A stretch of 37,381 bases of DNA from contig DATJZV010000025.1 in NCBI GenBank assembly GCA_035498715.1, positions 1 through 37,381 of the forward strand. Direction: 5' to 3'. This stretch comes from DASPSR01 sp035498715. Lineage in GTDB: Bacteria > Nitrospirota > UBA9217. The notes beneath the pieces are model-generated. The model worked only from the letters and a program-made list of their open reading frames with translations, had not been told where the DNA came from and made no database searches. The position numbers and the translations under genes are program-made. Below, one piece after another: positions 33,707-37,381 of this stretch. Positions within the stretch are counted from its first letter, which is position 1, and each line of letters begins with the position of its first letter.

Positions 33707-33723
33707 AGCAATGTGCATGCCAT
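33707..33723 (-). promoter_or_regulatory. Sigma-54-type promoter of lpxC
   Basis: On the minus strand ATGGCATGCACATTGCT has GG and GC at the correct spacing, with TGGCA and TTGCT boxes; of the strict consensus only the bases at C-7 and R-9 differ inside the element. The predicted start is about base 33696, giving a 20-base leader that contains the lpxC ribosome-binding site. Confidence 0.6.
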
Positions 33724-34135
33724 CGGAACTCAAACAAATAATTTCTAATAAACAACAAGTTAGCAGTATGTTCAGCACTGCTATTGTGGTAAAAAGGACT
33801 ACGTTCACTATGCCATTGTTGCTGCAATACCACATTCTTGGAATGATATCGAATGCCATAACCAGCAGGGCTGCTAATGCGAACTTCAAAAAAAATATTC
33901 CTCTGGCACGTTTAAGGCTATCATGGCCCAAAACATATTTCATCCCTGGCAAGTGGCCGGTACGGCATCAAGCTGGTAGGCCGTAATGCGCAAACTCATC
34001 CTTATCCGTAAATTAATTCTCTGAAGGAGGGGGGCGCCTTGCGTGTTACCTGCAGCTAATCGATAGCGGGGGAAGCCTCACTAATCACCTGACCATTGAT
34101 GGATTCGTCCTGCGCTTGCTCGTACCTGTTTTTCA

Positions 34136-34165
34136 TTGACAGGGTGTGCTGCGGTATGCTAAATT
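34136..34165 (+). promoter_or_regulatory. Candidate promoter of the TPR gene
   Basis: TTGACA (34136-34141), an 18-base spacer and TAAATT (34160-34165) with an extended -10 TG. The expected start near 34172 lies about 43 bases before the ATG. Confidence 0.5.
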
Positions 34166-34214
34166 TTTCATCATACTCGCAGCTATTGCATAGCCGCCCT
34201 TGAATGGAGAAAAA

Positions 34215-34934
34215 ATGCAACAAAAACTCGAAGACCTGTACAAGCAGGGTACCGAGGCGTTCGAAAAGAAAGACTATGAAAACGCCGAACGCTTCCTCCA
34301 GTTGATCCTGGACAGGAACCCCTCGTTTGCGGATATCCAGAACAAAATAGGGATCATCTACAATCAGACCAACAGGCTCGATCTGGCGGCAAAAGCCTTT
34401 GAAAAGGCGCTGAAGTTGAACCCGGGATACACCGAGGCGTCGCTCAACCTTGCTATTACCTATAGTGATCTCGGCATGTACGAGAAAGCCCGCGAGGTCT
34501 TTGAAAGAGCGTCCCACTTTACCGATCAGGCCAACAAGGCCTCCGAATCCTCAATCGATCCCTTCGTCAAGGGCAAGCTTGCCGACGAACACCTAAGAAT
34601 CGGGAACATCTATTACGAGTTAAGGCTGCTGGATGATGCTATCGACGAGTATCAGAAAGCGCTTCGCCTTTCACCGAACTTCGCAGACATCATAACGCAC
34701 CTCGGCATCGCTCTCAGGGACAAAGGCCGGTACGACGAAGCTATTGAGCAGTTCAATCGGGCCAAACAAAGCAATCCCCGCTACATTCCTGCGCGGCTCC
34801 ATCTTGGCATCACCTATTATTCGCAGGGTTTCTACGGCTTGGCCGAAGAAGAATGGAGAGAGGCACTAGTGTTTGACCCGAACAACTCCGCGGTGAGAAC
34901 GTACCTCAACTTCGTAAAACCCCAGAGTTCCTAA
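34215..34934 (+). CDS. TPR-repeat protein
   Basis: 239 residues made of about six tetratricopeptide repeats, for example GTEAFEKKDYENAERFLQLI, IGIIYNQTNRLDLAAKAFEK and LGIALRDKGRYDEAIEQFNR, joined by a charged linker (about 105-125). There is no signal peptide, membrane helix or enzymatic domain, so it is probably a cytoplasmic scaffold. A GGAG site lies six bases before the ATG at 34215; a TTG at 34200 in the same frame is less likely. It ends 13 bases before the dppD-like gene and may share its message. Confidence 0.82.
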   Translation: MQQKLEDLYKQGTEAFEKKDYENAERFLQLILDRNPSFADIQNKIGIIYNQTNRLDLAAKAFEKALKLNPGYTEASLNLAITYSDLGMYEKAREVFERASHFTDQANKASESSIDPFVKGKLADEHLRIGNIYYELRLLDDAIDEYQKALRLSPNFADIITHLGIALRDKGRYDEAIEQFNRAKQSNPRYIPARLHLGITYYSQGFYGLAEEEWREALVFDPNNSAVRTYLNFVKPQSS

Positions 34935-34947
34935 CGGAGCCTCGCAT

Positions 34948-35913
34948 TTGGATCTTCTTGAAATAAAGGACCTCACTACACATTTTTTCACCAGAGCGGG
35001 GGTTATCAAAGCCGTTGACAATCTCAGTCTCAGGCTGCAAAAAAACCGCGTGCTCGGTCTGGTTGGTGAATCCGGCTGCGGCAAGACCGTAACTGCCCTT
35101 TCCGTACTCAATATCATCCCTTATCCAGGAAAGATCGTGTCAGGGAGCATCTTCTTCGAGGGGCGTGATCTACTCACTCTGGAGCAGAAGGAGATGAGAA
35201 GTATCCGTGGCGCGAAAATATCAATGATCTTTCAGGAACCCATGACCGCGCTCAACCCCGTCTTCACTGTTGGGTACCAGATTGCCGAGGTACTGATTAC
35301 TCATCTTAACGTCTCGAAAAAACAAGCCATGGATTCTGCCGTTGAGCTTGTGCATTCCGTAGGCATTCCTTCGCCGGAGAAGCGAGTGCACGAATATCCC
35401 CACCAGATGTCAGGTGGCATGCGTCAGCGCATCATGATCGCCATGGCCATAGCATGCAAGCCCTCCCTTATCCTCGCCGATGAACCCACGACCGCGCTCG
35501 ATGTCACAATCCAGGCGCACATCTTGGAACTCCTCGGCCAGATTCAGCAGGAGATGGGTATGGCTATGATCCTGGTAACACATGACTTGGGTTTGATCGC
35601 TGAACGGGCTCATGACGTGGCTGTTATGTACGCTGGACGAATCGTGGAGCAGGCGGAGACCGCAGAGCTTTTCGCTAATCCCCTGCATCCCTATACGAGA
35701 GGGCTCATGGACTCTATCCCTAAACCCGATGAGGCGCGAAAGACCCGATTGCGCACAATCGCCGGGATTGTGCCGAGACTGCATGATCTCCCCGCAGGAT
35801 GCAAGTTTGTTCAGCGCTGCGAGGTCAAGTCCAAACAATGCGAGGCGGAGCCGGCACTGGTGGAAGTGAAAGCAGGGCATCTGCTGAGATGTTGGAAGGC
35901 AGCGCAGGATTAA
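34948..35913 (+). CDS. dppD: Peptide/nickel ABC transporter ATPase, DppD/OppD-like
   Basis: An ABC ATPase of the oligopeptide/dipeptide/nickel family, 321 residues. Walker A is GESGCGKT (about 40-47), the signature is MSGGMRQR, Walker B is LILADEPT, and the switch His is in LVTHDLG. The C-terminal extension with RLHDLPAGCKFVQRC and further cysteines is the marker of this family and may hold an Fe-S cluster, as in DppD. The start is TTG at 34948 with a GGAG site eight bases upstream. The cognate DppB/C permeases and binding protein are not in the window, so the substrate is unknown. Confidence 0.9.
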   Translation: MDLLEIKDLTTHFFTRAGVIKAVDNLSLRLQKNRVLGLVGESGCGKTVTALSVLNIIPYPGKIVSGSIFFEGRDLLTLEQKEMRSIRGAKISMIFQEPMTALNPVFTVGYQIAEVLITHLNVSKKQAMDSAVELVHSVGIPSPEKRVHEYPHQMSGGMRQRIMIAMAIACKPSLILADEPTTALDVTIQAHILELLGQIQQEMGMAMILVTHDLGLIAERAHDVAVMYAGRIVEQAETAELFANPLHPYTRGLMDSIPKPDEARKTRLRTIAGIVPRLHDLPAGCKFVQRCEVKSKQCEAEPALVEVKAGHLLRCWKAAQD

Positions 35914-35969
35914 GCACCAAATCTTAAAATTAGGTGACAAATACGGTCAAATAACAATTTTCAATCTTG

Positions 35970-35999
35970 TTGAATGAAAACTCTTGGTATGAATATTAT
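35970..35999 (+). promoter_or_regulatory. Candidate promoter before the dppF-like gene
   Basis: TTGAAT (35970-35975), an 18-base spacer and TATTAT (35994-35999), within an AT-rich gap of 126 bases. It suggests the dppF-like gene can be made apart from the dppD-like one. Confidence 0.35.
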
Positions 36000-36039
36000 T
36001 TAAGATTCCTCGTTCTGTTATTGGAAGTGTCTAAAACCT

Positions 36040-37002
36040 GTGAGCCAAGTACTTCTTGAAATAAGAGACCTCTACAAGGCTTTCTCGTTAAAAGCAGGCC
36101 TGGGAAAAACTGTCGAAGCGAAAGCCGTCGACGGCGTCAGCCTCTCTGTTGCACGGGGGGAGGCAGTAGGACTCGTTGGCGAGAGCGGTTGCGGCAAGTC
36201 TACGCTCGGCAGACTCGCGCTGAGACTGCTCGAGCCGACGGCGGGAAGTGTTTTTTTTGAAGGCCGCAATCTGAGCAACCTTGCAAGAGAGGATCTCAGA
36301 TCTCTCCGAAAAGACGTGCAGATTATCTTTCAGGACCCCTTCGCCTCGCTCAATCCCCGCATGCGTATCGAGGAAATTATTTCCGAACCGCTCGTAATCC
36401 ACAGCCTTGCCAAGGGGAAGGAACTGGAGGAGCGTGCCGCTTCCCTGCTGCACAAAGTCGGACTTCCTGCCAATGCGCTGCGCCGCTATCCGCATGAGTT
36501 TTCAGGAGGTCAGCGTCAGCGGGTCGGCATTGCGCGCGCCTTGGCGAGTACGCCGTCTTTCATCGTTGCTGACGAACCAGTCTCGGCCCTCGACGTCTCG
36601 GTTCAGGCTCAGATCATCAATCTTCTCGAAGACCTGCGCGAAGAGATGAAGCTGTCGTTCCTGTTCATCGCCCACGATCTTAACCTCGTCCGCCACTTCT
36701 CCGACCGCGTGGCCGTGATGTACCTCGGGAAAATCGTCGAGATCGCTCCCGCAGAAGAAATCTACAGAAATCCCTCTCACCCGTATACCGAAGCGCTCCT
36801 GGCCGACATCCCCGTCGCGGACCCAACAGCAAAGAAAAAGCACATCCTGCTCAGGGGAGACATCCCGAGCCCCACCCAGATACCGTCCGGCTGCCGATTC
36901 CACACCCGCTGCATCTACCGCTTCGAACCCTGCGATAAGATCGTTCCGCGTACAACCGACCTCGGGAATGGCCACTTCGTTGACTGCCACCTGAGGGGAT
37001 AA
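36040..37002 (+). CDS. dppF: Peptide/nickel ABC transporter ATPase, DppF/OppF-like
   Basis: The partner ATPase, 320 residues. Walker A GESGCGKS, signature FSGGQRQRVGIARAL, Walker B FIVADEP and switch His in FIAHDL are intact. The C-terminal SGCRFHTRC with later cysteines is the OppF/DppF tail. It begins with GTG at 36040; no strong ribosome-binding site is seen. It pairs with the dppD-like gene 126 bases upstream; together they would be the two nucleotide-binding halves of a peptide or nickel importer. Confidence 0.9.
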   Translation: MSQVLLEIRDLYKAFSLKAGLGKTVEAKAVDGVSLSVARGEAVGLVGESGCGKSTLGRLALRLLEPTAGSVFFEGRNLSNLAREDLRSLRKDVQIIFQDPFASLNPRMRIEEIISEPLVIHSLAKGKELEERAASLLHKVGLPANALRRYPHEFSGGQRQRVGIARALASTPSFIVADEPVSALDVSVQAQIINLLEDLREEMKLSFLFIAHDLNLVRHFSDRVAVMYLGKIVEIAPAEEIYRNPSHPYTEALLADIPVADPTAKKKHILLRGDIPSPTQIPSGCRFHTRCIYRFEPCDKIVPRTTDLGNGHFVDCHLRG

Positions 37003-37321
37003 CATCGCTTCGTATTTGCGAATGTAGGATAATAAAATATTGTAGTTGCGTAAAAAGAACGACTTACTCAAAAAACCATTTTCCCTTCAGTTGGCGCTAC
37101 TGATTTTCTCGCGGCCAATTTCTGGATATTTCATGTTCATTCCTGTCGATTCGTAATATTTTATAGGTCTATTTTTTTCGCATTCCTAACAATTTCTTTT
37201 TTCTTTTCTCACCTGTGCGAAAGGGATTTGGGTGTGGTCTCCTATGAAATCAATCAGTTAGATTCTGGCACGCTTGATGCAATTTACAGAAGCAAGACAG
37301 GTTAAAAAGGAGGATATCGCA
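37003..37321. other. 319-base AT-rich intergenic region
   Basis: No gene was found between the dppF-like gene and the partial last gene. The region has a distant inverted repeat TTTCGCA/TGCGAAA (37176-37182 and 37216-37222), T-rich runs, and a sigma-54-type promoter near its end. The inverted repeat is 45-90 bases upstream of that promoter, a plausible activator site. Confidence 0.5.
37265..37281 (+). promoter_or_regulatory. Sigma-54-type promoter of the last gene
   Basis: CTGGCACGCTTGATGCA has an exact TGGCACG -24 box and a TGCA -12 box at the correct spacing. The predicted start is about 37292, giving a 30-base leader that contains the AGGAGG site of the next gene. Confidence 0.7.
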
Positions 37322-37381
37322 ATGAAGACCACGATCGCACGGAAAACAGCATACCTAGGGGCAGGCGTAGGACTAGCGCTC
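37322..37381 (+). CDS. Partial gene, probable membrane or exported protein
   Basis: Twenty codons are visible before the window ends: a short basic start (MKTTIARK) and a small-residue hydrophobic stretch (TAYLGAGVGLAL), which would fit a signal or membrane segment. AGGAGG lies eight bases before the ATG, the best ribosome-binding site in the window. The function cannot be told. Confidence 0.7.
   Translation, partial: MKTTIARKTAYLGAGVGLAL

Overview
The window reads as chromosomal DNA of a Gram-negative, diderm bacterium: it has lpxC (lipid A synthesis), a MurE with the DNPR motif of meso-diaminopimelate-adding enzymes, and a complete division/cell-wall (dcw) cluster. The two-CW-domain protein, the BCAM0308-like zinc protein and low-complexity intergenic text suggest Nitrospirota or Desulfobacterota, but the phylum is an inference and not secure.

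Layout. Bases 1-500 hold the broken 5' part of a TnpB-like transposase gene and an IS200/IS605-type hairpin. Bases 490-5120 carry a YycJ-like metallohydrolase (-), a two-CW-domain protein behind a sigma-54-type promoter, a TrmJ-like RNA methyltransferase and an AT-rich membrane glycosyltransferase with a TPR tail. Bases 5297-24127 are one long minus-strand dcw operon in transcription order: mraZ, a STAS-domain gene, rsmH, ftsL, ftsI, murE, murF, mraY, murD, ftsW, murG, murC, murB, ddl, ftsQ, ftsA, ftsZ. A good sigma-70 promoter (TTGACA-17-TATACT) and a three-repeat MraZ box precede mraZ. No terminator was seen inside the operon. Together these genes make lipid II from UDP-MurNAc, flip and polymerise it at the septum, and build the Z ring.

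Bases 24200-25800 hold a small HNH endonuclease (+) and a three-gene minus-strand operon (thiamine-binding MTH1187-type protein, a coiled-coil protein, a zinc-ribbon protein). Bases 25850-32430 run on the plus strand: plsC, a degraded coiled-coil reading frame, a cupin, prfC (RF3), a class-IV aminotransferase overlapping deoC, and a LysM/M23 peptidase. A bidirectional terminator then separates the peptidase gene from lpxC (-). Bases 34200-37381 hold a TPR protein, two peptide/nickel-type ABC ATPases (DppD/DppF-like) without permeases in view, and the first 20 codons of a further gene behind a near-perfect sigma-54 promoter.

Most of the window is ordinary housekeeping. The points most worth a second look are three sigma-54-type promoters, one of them directly in front of lpxC; a STAS-domain gene inserted between mraZ and rsmH; an MraZ box that overlaps the mraZ ribosome-binding site; a two-helix membrane reading frame running in frame into lpxC; and several genes whose -10 box lies only a few bases before the start codon. 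I found no CRISPR array, no rRNA and no convincing tRNA gene.
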